From Lamellibrachia columna (lineage: Eukaryota > Annelida > Polychaeta > Sabellida > Siboglinidae): a DNA stretch of 64,000 nt. The DNA lies in contig OY759269.1 of the NCBI GenBank assembly GCA_963662155.1, positions 14,771,142 to 14,835,141 of the forward strand, written 5' to 3'. Positions 1 to 9,600 of this stretch are shown piece by piece; position 1 is the stretch's first letter; every line of letters starts with the position of its first letter. A program made the translations under genes and the position numbers. The notes under the pieces are model-generated. The model was not told where the DNA came from, did not search any database, and saw only the letters and a list, made by a program, of their open reading frames with translations.

Positions 1-152
1 GTCTACACGCATATATAATTTAGCGGAGCTTTGTCATCTGACACGGTGTCGTCAGACAAAATGGGACACGAGTCGTTGGTGTAATCCGGCGTTTAATCTA
101 TGATTCCGCGTGCAAACAGTGGTGCCACCTATCGAGTGTCGTGTCGAATTAC

Positions 153-287
153 CTGGGAACTGGCGAGACGGCGGAAGTCGGGCGTTAGGTAGTACCTGAT
201 GCCGTCAGCGGCCCCGGGCAGTGTAACGCCGCGCACCAGGAGGATCAGCAGGACGACGTATGGGAAGAGGGCTGTGAACCACACGAC
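153..287 (-). CDS. DAT: DAT exon: TM5 and following loop
   Basis: A phase-0 exon of exactly 45 codons. It starts [20 protein letters not shown] and ends [14 protein letters not shown] before donor CAG/gtaatt. The acceptor pyrimidine tract (ttccttcctgtcctctag) is shared with the adjacent minisatellite. The next expected residues (VWVDAA, TM6 side) are not in the window. Confidence 0.93.
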
Positions 288-3200
288 CTAGAGGACAGGA
301 AGGAAGAATACCTTTAAGGAGAGTAATAATAATAAACGTTTATATCACCTATGACCTCGGTAACCTGAGACAGGAAGGAAGAATAAGTCTAAAGAGAATA
401 ATAATAATAAACTTTTATATCACCAATGACCTCGGTAACCTGAGACAGGAAGGAAGAATAACTTTAAGGAGAGTAATAATAATAAACGTTTATATCACCT
501 ATGACCTCGGTAACCTGAGACAGGAAGGAAGAATGACTTTAAGGAGAGTAATAATAATAAACTTTTATATCACCTATGACCTCGGTAACCTGAGACAGGA
601 AGGAAGAGTAACTTTAAGGAGAGTAATAATAATAAACTTTTATATCACCTATGACCTCGGTAACCTGAGACAGGAAGGAAGAATAACTTTAAGGAGAGTA
701 ATAATAATAAACGTTTATATCACCTATGACCTCGGTAACCTGAGACAGGAAGGAAGAATGACTTTAAGGAGAGTAATAATAATAAACTTTTATATCACCT
801 ATGACCTCGGTAACCTGAGACAGGAAGGAAGAGTAACTTTAAGGAGAGTAATAATAATAAACTTTTATATCACCTATGACCTCGGTAACCTGAGACAGGA
901 AGGAAGAGTAACTTTAAGGAGAGTAATAATAATAAACTTTTATATCACCTATGACCTCGGTAACCTGAGACAGGAAGGAAGAATGACTTTAAGGAGAGTA
1001 ATAATAATAAACTTTTATATCACCTATGACCTCGGTAACCTGAGACAGGAAGGAAGAGTAACTTTAAGGAGAGTAATAATAATAAACTTTTATATCACCT
1101 ATGACCTCGGTAACCTGAGACAGGAAGGAAGAGTAACTTTAAGGAGAGTAATAATAATAAACTTTTATATCACCTATGACCTCGGTAACCTGAGACAGGA
1201 ATGAAGGATAACTTTAAGGAGAGTAATAATAATAAACTTTTATATCACCTATGACCTCGGTAACCTGAGACAGGAAGGAAGAATGACTTTAAGGAGAGTA
1301 ATAATAATAAACTTTTATATCACCTATGACCTCGGTAACCTGAGACAGGAAGGAAGAGTAACTTTAAGGAGAGTAATAATAATAAACTTTTATATCACCT
1401 ATGACCTCGGTAACCTGAGACAGGAAGGAAGGATAACTTTAAGGAGAGTAATAATAATAAACTTTTATATCACCTATGACCTCGGTAACCTGAGACAGGA
1501 AGGAAGAATGACTTTAAGGAGAGTAATAATAATAAACTTTTATATCACCTATGACCTCGGTAACCTGAGACAGGAAGGAAGAATGACTTTAAGGAGAGTA
1601 ATAATAATAAACTTTTATATCACCTATGACCTCGGTAACCTGAGACAGGAAGGAAGAGTAACTTTAAGGAGAGTAATAATAATAAACTTTTATATCACCT
1701 ATGACCTCGGTAACCTGAGACAGGAAGGAAGGATAACTTTAAGGAGAGTAATAATAATAAACTTTTATATCACCTATGACATCGGTAACCTGAGACAGGA
1801 AGGAAGAATGACTTTAAGGAGAGTAATAATAATAAACTTTTATATCACCTATGACCTCGGTAACCTGAGACAGGAAGGAAGAGTAACTTTAAGGAGAGTA
1901 ATAATAATAAACTTTTATATCACCTATGACCTCGGTAACCTGAGACAGGAAGGAAGAATGACTTTAAGGAGAGTAATAATAATAAACTTTTATAGCACCT
2001 ATGACCTCGGTAACCTGAGACAGGAAGGAAGAGTAACTTTAAGGAGAGTAATAATAATAAACTTTTATATCACCTATGACCTCGATAACCTGAGACAGGA
2101 AGGAAGAATAACTTTAAGGAGAGTAATAATAATAAACTTTTATATCACCTATGACCTCGGTAACCTGAGACAGGAAGGAAGAATAACTTTAAGGAGAGTA
2201 ATAATAATAAACTTTTATATCACCTATGACCTCGGTAACCTGAGCTCAGAGGCACAACACACACGAATCATTAAACATTATCGTGAGCAGTGACCCGCAA
2301 AGGGAAAAAATACGTCTTGAGTTTTTAACGGAAGGTAACCGTAGTTTTTAACGGAAGATAACCGTAGTTTTTAACGGAAGGTAACCGTAGTTTTTAACGG
2401 AAGGTAACCGTAGTTTTTAACGGAAGGTAACCGTAGTTTTTTAACGGAAGGTAACCGTAGTTTTTTAATGGAAGGTAACCGTAGTTTCGGATGAAGTCAA
2501 AGTGATGCGGAGTTCATACCAGACCCTAGATGCAGCGACAGAGAAAGCACGTTTGCCCAAGTAAAGTTTTGTTTTTGTGAAATGGATTATCTGAGCTGCT
2601 TGAGAATATTCGAAAAATGCGGGAGACTAGCCAAGTATCGTGGGTGTTGTGTAGATAGAGCACGATATGTAAGAGTGGACAAGTAAAATTTTATTCGCCA
2701 AGTAATTGGACGCCAAGGTAACAGTCTCAGTAGTGCCACGCACCATACCACGACGACAACTTCGCTTACAATATCCGGACATATGTTGGAACATATCTGA
2801 TAAATAAATCGACAGGGATTGATTGAACCTCGAACGAGAACTCATGGACCGGATGTAGAGGGCGCTGGAAGAACCCACCTTGCCGGAAGTGGAAATCCCC
2901 TTCCACAGACTGAAGTAACATATGATGTACACGGCCAGTAGACACAAGGCAATCTGCCATCTCACTTTTCCAATGCTCTCAATACCAGTGCTTTTGTGCA
3001 ATTCCAACATTCCCCGTCTGCAAAGAAAGTCAAAGCTGCCATTGTAAGGCATATACGCTCTTGAAAAAAAAATTACAATACTATTTTGGGCGTACTGCCA
3101 CCTGAATGTTATGCACGGTGCTGCATATCGTTAATATATAATACTAGCCGAATTGCCCGGCGTTGCACGGTAAAACAGGCATTGCAACAGCTTACGATTC

Positions 3201-5427
3201 TTCGCACTACAAAGTAAAATTTTGGCAGGGCAATGCCAATGACAACTTCATGCCCAACTGCCGGTTTCGCAGTAGAAAAGTAAGAGTTAATAATTGTACG
3301 TAACTGCGAATCCCTATTGTTCATACAGTCTACGTCGAACGCCCACATAGGTTCCTTCGCAATATCCCCACCTCGGGGATTTTTTTTAGGGGTTTAGTGT
3401 GCGAATCGTATCCACGGACCCCGGGTACGCCTACAAAATTTCAGCCCAATATATGCGAAACTGACGGAGATATGAGGGTACATACCCCTTAGACAGACAC
3501 ACACAGTCACATTCTACTTCCTAGTATAGATAACAAACCATGCATTTGGGGAAGCAGGGTTATAACTTTCCATTCCCGGCGTCCCCAAATGAACTGCTCA
3601 CTTATTCTTCTTGCTTAGAAACAGGGCTGAGCTGGACTGCTGAAATAAGTATTCGACAACTTGCCTCATTTCGGGGCCATATTTTGAGATTTACACATGC
3701 GTGCAAACAGTGGTTGCACATTTCTGTCATACCAAAATCTACCAAGCCATAATCGACACCGGCTAAATCCACCACCCACCCGTGTCTTTTCTGACATGTT
3801 TAGCTGTACGCTATGTATCTACGTGCATTCCTAATGTTTCTTCCAAATAGCTCCGTTTCACACAGAATAACCCGCGAACATTTCATACAAGTATACAAGC
3901 CGCATTCTAAGCAACAAATATATTCAATGTCTGACCAGTGAATTGACCGAATGGAAAATCACTTGCAGTATGTACCTTTATGAAGGTTTACACACAGTGG
4001 CGTATTTTGACCAGTGAATTGACCGAATGAAAAATCACTTGCAGTATGTACCTTTATGAAGGTTTACACCAAGTGGCGTATTTTGACCAGTGATTTGACC
4101 GAATGGAAAATCACTTGCAGTATGTACCTTTATGAAGGTTTACACCCAGTGGCGTATTTTGACCAGTGAATTGACCGAATGGAAAATCACTTGCAGTATG
4201 TACTTTTATGAAGGTGTACACCCAGTGACGTATTTTGACCAGTGAATTGACCGAATGGAAAATCACTTGCAGTATGTACTTTTATGAAGGTGTACACCCA
4301 GTGACGTATTTTGACCAGTGAATTGACCGAATGGAAAATCACTTGCAGTGTGTACTTTTATGAAGGTGTACACCCAGTGGCGTATTTTGGATCTCGCAAA
4401 GGGGAGGCCAAGGAGGGGTAAGCTTAGTCACCCATTAATTTACCATGCTACCATACGACACTGCTTGCACCCGATCACACGTTCCACTAATGTAATGCCG
4501 TACAAAGTATCGAAGCGATTTTTGGTAAAAAAAAACATCATTACAAGGCGTGTTCACTGCAAACGTTCGGTGCAACAGCTGGGCTATCAAAGTCACGACC
4601 GAGAAACATCAACCAACTTAGATGAAAAACTGGAGCCAATGGCACCTGGATCTCGCTGCGTTGTGTGGCAATCTTGTTCATTCTTGTTCATTGTAAGAAT
4701 TCGACCCGCTGCTCTCAGGTGCGGTTTTTCCTGTCGCCTCACAGGTGGTCGTTGAGAATAGAGAGAGTGATGACGTTTGTTCGTTCGTTCGTTTGTTTTT
4801 TCGTTCGTTCGTTCTTTCGTTACTTCTTCAGTTTAATAGGCCTTCGCTGCCCAAATCTGTTTGCGATTTTGTCAATGTCGTTTCCCTGCCAAACTTCCCT
4901 CCATAATCGTCTTTTCCAAACCATCATGCCTCTGTCACACGTACGTTAAATTATTTTTTATTGCCAGCGTCGATTTTACTAATTTAACGACATTCCAACA
5001 GTTCAAGGCGTGCGAAATAAATAAAGGGCATTACAGAATACGGAGAAATTACACAACATGATCTTAGAATATGTGCTTCCGAAATAGCCGTAACATGTCA
5101 GCGATAACGAAATAATAATGACATAACTCACTCAAAATATTCCGTCGCAGCAGATCTACCGTTTGCCGTGACGTTATTTGCAGACGTCTTGATCAGCGAC
5201 GAGCCGTTGTCCAGAAGTTCTTGCGCGACGAACCGCAGCCCGGAACCGTTCACCGCGTACGACATGAAGCTGGTGATGTGAACACAACATTCTTTCTTGA
5301 ATTAATAAATACTAGTAGATATATACATATATGCATACATACGTACGTACGTACATACATACATACATAGATACATACATACTTGAATGCATACATGCAT
5401 AAATACATACATACACACACCCACACA

Positions 5428-5471
<44 letters not shown>

Positions 5472-8400
5472 CACACACGTTGTTGTCTCCCATCTGAATC
5501 CTCTTCGTCAAATATAGTCATGATCGTCGTAATCATCATCATCATCATCGTTATTAAAATCACCAATACACTAATCAACTTCGAACAGTTCGAATGGTTG
5601 TGTTGCCCATGCAAGACCAGCATTGTTAGAGATTCCGTCCAAAGCGCATTATTACCACCGCCAGCGAACTCCGTGCGCGCTGTGGCTAATTCCTTGCCCC
5701 TTGTTGCACACCCACTGCAGATTTCAACTTCTGTGATTATTTCTGTCATACTGGGCTACTATTGAAAGTGACAAAACACAACAAGGACATGTTTTAGAAA
5801 GACTTGCTCAGTGCAGCATGCATCGATGTGTCTGCAACATTGATCTGACACAACTTCTGCCGTGGAAGTTGTACCAGCTGACAACTCACGACAAACCCAT
5901 GTCATCGTCATCCGACTAGAAAACCGATTATTCTTTCAAGGATACGTAAGAACTGGACAAACAGGAAATCACGAGAACACCAACTGGAAGTCTTAAAATA
6001 TATAATGGCTGTAAACAATATCAGTTGATATATTTGCAAAGCTTAAACAATGCAGAACAATCTGGAGGACACGAAATGGCGTCTTGTTGTATTAATGTTA
6101 GCAGTGTGGCCATGTTTAAAAACAACATTTACAGATATCTTATGCAGGGGACACAGATTACACAGTTGGACTAGCCATTAGCTTTCTTGTCCACCTGCCA
6201 CCTGAAGTGGTTGCGTTGTGTGAAAATCTGGTTAAATCTGAACTGTTTAACACGACTTAGCATCACAAAACCATCCCACAATCCAGAATCCGGTCGCCCA
6301 ATTAGTGCCACCTTAAACGAACTGTCAGTTATTATCAATCACCTGAAGTTGAACCTGTCCAAAACACCAACAAAGCTGCGCTCACCTTGGCCTCGCGTTG
6401 AAGCGGAAGACGAACATGAAATGGGGAAGCACGCAGCTGATGCACTGCAGCGACCCATTCCCTACGGGGAGATTCCTCGCACAACCTTGTCCGGGAAGGT
6501 GCTCAAGATAAAAGACTAGAAACAACCTGTTCAAAAAGCTTGCGATTTGCGCGTGGGGCAGACGCGTATCCGTCAGCTCCCAGAGCAGTGGAGATAGCCC
6601 TGAGCTATTCAACGCCTGAATACGGCTGGTCTAGTTCTGGCACCGCGAACATATTTCGATGCGGTACTCGGCGGAACCAGTTTAAGGTGATCCTAGCTCA
6701 AGCTCGCTGCACAGCCCACGAACTGGCATTGAGCGCCGCTGTACAGAATGCTTGGTGGGTGGTAGTGGACGAGATACGAACAAGGAATCCGTCATTCTTT
6801 ATCATTTTCGTCGTCGTCGTCACCATCATAACCATCATCATCGTCATCAATATTAATCATACTAGCAAATAATAATGATAATGAAAATAATAATAACCAT
6901 CATTGTCATCGTCAGCGTCAGTCAACAAAGGCATCACACAGAGAACGTCGTCACTAGTCATCGTCACCACAATAATGATAATAATGGTAATCATAATGAT
7001 GAAGATGATAGCATTAAAAATATCATCATCATCGTCCAACAACATCGTCCATCATCATCCACCACCAACAATACCACCATCAACATCGTCCGTTACAACG
7101 TAACATATACAACGATGAAACCACCTGTCGTTGGGCCTAGGCTCGCTGTTGTCGTAACACTGGGGCGTGTTCCACGTGTTGTTGCAGGACGTCCACGGCA
7201 GGTTGACACTGAATGACGCGAAGAAGTAGTAGAGAGACCACGCGATGATCACGTTGTAAAAGAAGTCCGTATAGAAGGCGATCAGCACGACAGAGCATCC
7301 GACGCCTGGGGGCATACGCAGGCAAAGGGACGTCTTAGAACTACGATATCCCATTTGTTGAAAATACTGGTCTCTTAGTGTCACGTTATAAATTAGCCTG
7401 CTTGGAACGACATGTCGAATCAATGGTTGAATATTACCTTTGTGTAAGCTTTTCTGGAGCACAATAATTATGAAAATGCATCGAAAAGCATCAAAAAATG
7501 CATCGAAAAGCATCCAACGTGTCGTAATATAGTAATTAGGAGTTTACTTTAAATTAAATAATATAATAACTGGTGACATTGCAATCTTCCTGTCTTTAGT
7601 TTTCAATCTCAATGTGTCACTTCTGCTCTTCATTTCATACATTGCTTTTGGTTTCTTGCTCGCCTTATTCAGTTATCATTATACTGCGTCACATGCGTTT
7701 CATCAGAAGTAATTTAGATAATGTTGAACTGTCAACCTATTCATGTAGTGTGCATTATACCGAAGATACTCGGAGGCAAGTGAGTAGCGTCGCGCAAAAA
7801 GGGCGAAGGTCAACACACAAATTAAATTTAATAATATAATAATAGTTATTGATGTAGTGTAGAATGCAGTGGCAAAATTAAATGTTCAGTCCTATTATGA
7901 ACTAAACTGTTAGAGAGAATACTCGGGGGCGTAACTAAACGCATGAAGTACCTTTGAAGAGGGGGCAGACGCGGCCCCAGCAGGTGATGGCGCCCTTGCG
8001 ATGGTATTGTCCGAGAGCCAACTCCATGTAGAACAAGGGAATTCCACCGAGCAGCAGCATCATGACGTAGCAGATGAGGAAAGCACCTAGACACGACACG
8101 AACACAAAGGGTCACGCACATGCAACATGTTAGATCAGACCGCCACCTGGTGGTTATGTAATGAAACACCACTATGGCCAAGGCTGTTGAAACGGCAGTC
8201 AGTCAGAATTCTTGTTTATTAGAAGACAAAAATGATTGACATGTGCATAACGTCGTTATTCACGTCGGATTAATCGAAATTAACCCAGAGTGCTTGGTCA
8301 TATTCGAAAGATATTACAGTATTCCGAGTATTTCTAGAATAAAATAATGTTAAGCATACTGTTTTCTAAAGAAGCACCAAAAAAAAAACACCACGAGGAA

Positions 8401-9024
8401 TGACTCTAACGAGATACCCCAAAGATATACCCCAAATAAACACCCCAAAAGAAGCACTCCAAAGACGTACACCAAAGAAAAAAAAAACACTCCAAAGAAG
8501 TACCCAAAGAAACAACCCAAAGAAACACTTCAAATAGGAACGTTCAAAAGAAACACCCCAAAGAAGTACCCAAGCAAGCACTTCTAAGATGCACTCCAAA
8601 GAAACACCCCAAAGAAGTACCCAACAACAAGCAACCGAAAGAAACACCCCAAAGAAGTACTCAAAAAAGGCCCAACGAATGAAGCACCTTGAAATAAACA
8701 GCGCACATAAACACCCACAAAACCAACCCAAAGAAACACCCAAAAAGAAGCATCTCAAAGAAATAGCCCAAATAAGCCCTACACAGAAACACCCCAAAGA
8801 AGCACTGGTGACGTCACCTCCGCCGTTCTTGTAGCACAGATAGGGGAACCGCCAGACGTTGGCGAGATCGACGGCGAACCCAATCACGGATAACAGGAAG
8901 TCGGCCTTCTTTCCCCAAGTCTCCCTCTCCTCCTCCCCGGCGGGCCCGAGGGCAGGACCCGGCCTCGCAGCCTCCTTCTGACCTGCGTCATTGGTTTCGT
9001 CACTTCCAGTCTTCAGCAGTGAAT
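153..9024 (-). CDS. DAT: Dopamine transporter-like SLC6 gene, partial (six exons: N-terminus to TM5)
   Basis: Six exons (9024-8818, 8086-7952, 7305-7125, 5269-5132, 3017-2879, 287-153) join with GT/AG boundaries and matching phases (1, 1, 2, 2, 0). The product is a Na+/Cl- coupled plasma-membrane carrier that recaptures extracellular amine. Landmarks in order: RETWGKK before TM1; TM1 with [14 protein letters not shown], whose Asp is the amine-binding residue of monoamine members; [36 protein letters not shown]; an EL2 cysteine pair nine residues apart in [10 protein letters not shown]; a long glycosylated EL2; TM4 ending [11 protein letters not shown]; and TM5. The GAITCWGR stretch and TM1 resemble insect DAT more than SERT. 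Exons for TM6-TM12 lie off the left edge. The true start may be in an exon upstream of 9024. Family is certain; DAT rather than another monoamine transporter is likely. Confidence 0.9.
295..2244. repeat. 75-bp minisatellite, 26 copies, in a DAT intron
   Basis: Exactly periodic 75-bp units with few substitutions start 8 bp outside the TM5 exon. Because 75 is divisible by three, plus-strand frames stay open (ORFs at 533-1204 and 1283-2293 with a 25-residue repeat). This looks accidental: the array is intronic, and differences between copies are scattered rather than synonymous. Read on the minus strand, every unit carries a pyrimidine tract followed by CAG/G, like the real acceptor. Confidence 0.95.
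2320..2487. repeat. 23-bp minisatellite, about 7 copies
   Basis: Units of the type gtttttaacggaaggtaacc plus gta are repeated head to tail, with slippage in the T run of the last copies. The array is in the same DAT intron as the 75-bp array. Confidence 0.93.
2488..2878. other. Intron sequence without further features
   Basis: This is the 5' part of the DAT intron after the TM4 exon. Open frames here are read-through of that exon. I see no other gene or named repeat. Confidence 0.6.
2879..3017 (-). CDS. DAT: DAT exon: end of EL2 and TM4
   Basis: Acceptor gactttctttgcag, donor GGCAAG/gtgggt; enters in phase 2 and leaves in phase 0 (139 bp). It encodes [20 protein letters not shown], then the TM4 helix and [11 protein letters not shown], one of the most conserved segments of SLC6 monoamine transporters. 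Confidence 0.93.
3130..3535. mobile_element. Probable retroelement/SINE-like dispersed repeat
   Basis: It starts near tactagccgaattgcccggc and ends with a GACAGACACACACAGTCACA-type stretch and agtatagata. This combination recurs at the 3' ends of high-copy non-LTR/SINE-type repeats in many invertebrate genomes. The class cannot be fixed without a library search. It is in the DAT intron between the TM4 and EL2 exons. Confidence 0.4.
3932..4390. repeat. 77-bp minisatellite, about 6 copies
   Basis: Units begin tgaccagtgaattgaccgaa and end cagtggcgtatttt, with small indels. The last copy runs into a longer unique stretch (cgtattttggatctcgcaaa) that resembles the end of a DNA transposon. The array may have grown from that end. 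Confidence 0.92.
4391..5131. other. Intron, no supported gene
   Basis: Intron between the DAT TM4 and EL2 exons. It contains a short (TTCG)n tract near 4778-4820. The overlapping forward ORFs have no recognisable domain. Confidence 0.5.
5132..5269 (-). CDS. DAT: DAT exon: long glycosylated EL2 segment
   Basis: This small exon was found by looking for the missing EL2 piece between the neighbouring exons. The acceptor ends in tcaccag and the donor is gtgagt; 138 bp, phase 2 at both ends. The product runs [20 protein letters not shown], then [18 protein letters not shown], then RSAATEYFE. The last part matches the SAASEYFNR segment just before the conserved LEL of insect DAT, and it joins in frame to [11 protein letters not shown]. 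It contains three N-glycosylation sequons (two NGS, one NVT). A compound microsatellite starts about 50 bp upstream of the acceptor. Confidence 0.82.
5318..5478. repeat. Compound microsatellite (ACAT/ACGT/ACGC/AC)
   Basis: Tetranucleotide and dinucleotide runs lie upstream of the acceptor of the EL2 exon. Low-complexity ORFs across it on both strands are artefacts. Confidence 0.95.
5479..7124. other. DAT intron with trinucleotide-rich patches
   Basis: Holds ATC/GTC-rich low complexity at 5520-5560 and 6795-7080. An unassigned forward open frame at 6187-6519 is discussed in the findings. No other exon is supported. Confidence 0.5.
7125..7305 (-). CDS. DAT: DAT exon: TM3 and start of EL2
   Basis: Acceptor tgcccccag, donor GACAG/gtggtt; enters in phase 1 and leaves in phase 2 (181 bp). 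It encodes [38 protein letters not shown] and the EL2 start with [10 protein letters not shown]. The two cysteines sit nine residues apart, as in the conserved EL2 disulfide of neurotransmitter transporters. NNT is a glycosylation sequon. Confidence 0.93.
7306..7951. other. DAT intron
   Basis: Ordinary AT-rich intron between the TM3 and TM2 exons. A short direct repeat (aatgcatcgaaaagcatc) occurs near 7476-7515. Confidence 0.55.
7952..8086 (-). CDS. DAT: DAT exon: TM2 and following loop
   Basis: Flanked by acceptor gtgtctag and donor gtactt; phase 1 at both ends, 135 bp. It encodes [20 protein letters not shown], then [20 protein letters not shown] and PLFK. The split Gly codons on both sides restore NGGGAF and FKGVGC, which confirms both junctions. 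Confidence 0.93.
8370..8800. repeat. Degenerate CACCCCAAAGAA-type tandem repeat
   Basis: Diverged units of about 10-22 bp (aagaaacaccccaaagaagt) fill most of the intron between DAT exons 1 and 2 of the visible set. The long minus ORF across this region is the TM1 exon reading through the donor into the repeat. Confidence 0.85.
8818..9024 (-). CDS. DAT: DAT exon: N-terminal tail and TM1
   Basis: The exon encodes an acidic, Gly/Pro-rich cytoplasmic tail, then [20 protein letters not shown] and [14 protein letters not shown]. The donor after GGAG is gtgacg (phase 1). At the 5' side a pyrimidine-rich stretch ends in tctctag at 9025, a good acceptor (phase 1). An in-frame ATG at 9034 (MSLDSLL) is the alternative start. 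It would give a tail of about 36 residues before RETW, against about 60 in human DAT, so I favour the acceptor with the start in an unseen upstream exon. Confidence 0.9.
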
Positions 9025-9055
9025 CTAGAGACATACAAGGGATTGGGATGAAGTA

Positions 9056-9243
9056 CAGTTTAACAAGCAGGAAAAGAAGCGGACCACAACTAAGATGGGA
9101 GGACTGTGTAAAGAGGGATGTAGAAAGGCAGGAGGACGACAAGGGGAGGGAGAAGGCTGTCAACAGGGAGAAGGCTGTCAACAGGGAGAAGTGGAAAGGC
9201 ATGGCAGCCGAAGCAGTGCAGCGGTATAAGAAAACAATCGTTT
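9056..9243 (+). mobile_element. Non-LTR retrotransposon 3' ORF fragment
   Basis: The plus strand reads [20 protein letters not shown] and then [15 protein letters not shown], typical of the post-RT end of CR1/RTE-like ORF2 (RGRPxLRWxDxVxxD...W). It includes a short in-frame direct repeat ([16 protein letters not shown]). The copy is a 5'-truncated relic. Confidence 0.7.
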
Positions 9244-9309
9244 AAAGGGAACTACGAATTAGGCTGTATCACCATGTATAACATGGCTGACGCTGGGGTT
9301 AGTGGTTTT

Positions 9310-9310
<1 letters not shown>

Positions 9311-9385
<75 letters not shown>
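9311..9385. repeat. (TA)n microsatellite
   Basis: A pure TA run of about 75 bp at the 3' tail of the adjacent SINE-like unit. Confidence 0.98.
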
Positions 9386-9386
<1 letters not shown>

Positions 9387-9600
9387 CACCAGCTCTGTGA
9401 TTCCAGTTTACACATTTACCCCCTGCGCAATATGTTTTACTTCCCATGGCGTAGACACCAAGTAAATGGGACCAATGGCTTTTGGTGTCTCTTCCGAAAG
9501 ACACATGCTTCAAGACGGTAGCAGGTGGACTCGAAACCTGGTCCTCGCGATTGATAGTCCGGCATTCTAACCGCTGAGCCCCCGCGCCCACGTAAAGCAG
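9386..9600 (-). mobile_element. tRNA-derived SINE copy
   Basis: The minus strand has an A-box-like gggctcagcggttagaatg and a B-box-like ggtttcgagtccacc at tRNA spacing. A body with cgccatgggaagtaaaac and gtaaatgtgtaaactgg follows, then a (TA)n tail. The body recurs at 50885-51030 (minus) and 16420-16475 (plus). A tRNA-headed RNA polymerase III SINE is the natural reading; no tRNA cloverleaf is intact. Confidence 0.65.

Noticed and set aside
533..2293. Two long forward ORFs with a perfect 25-residue repeat ([20 protein letters not shown]...)
   Set aside because: They are translations of the 75-bp intronic minisatellite, open only because 75 is divisible by three. They lie antisense to and inside the DAT gene and have no start context or domain.
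8366..8817. Minus-strand ORF continuing after the TM1 exon with Phe/Leu/Trp-rich sequence
   Set aside because: It is intron read-through past the GGAG/gtgacg donor into the CACCCCAAAGAA repeat. The family sequence resumes at 8086.
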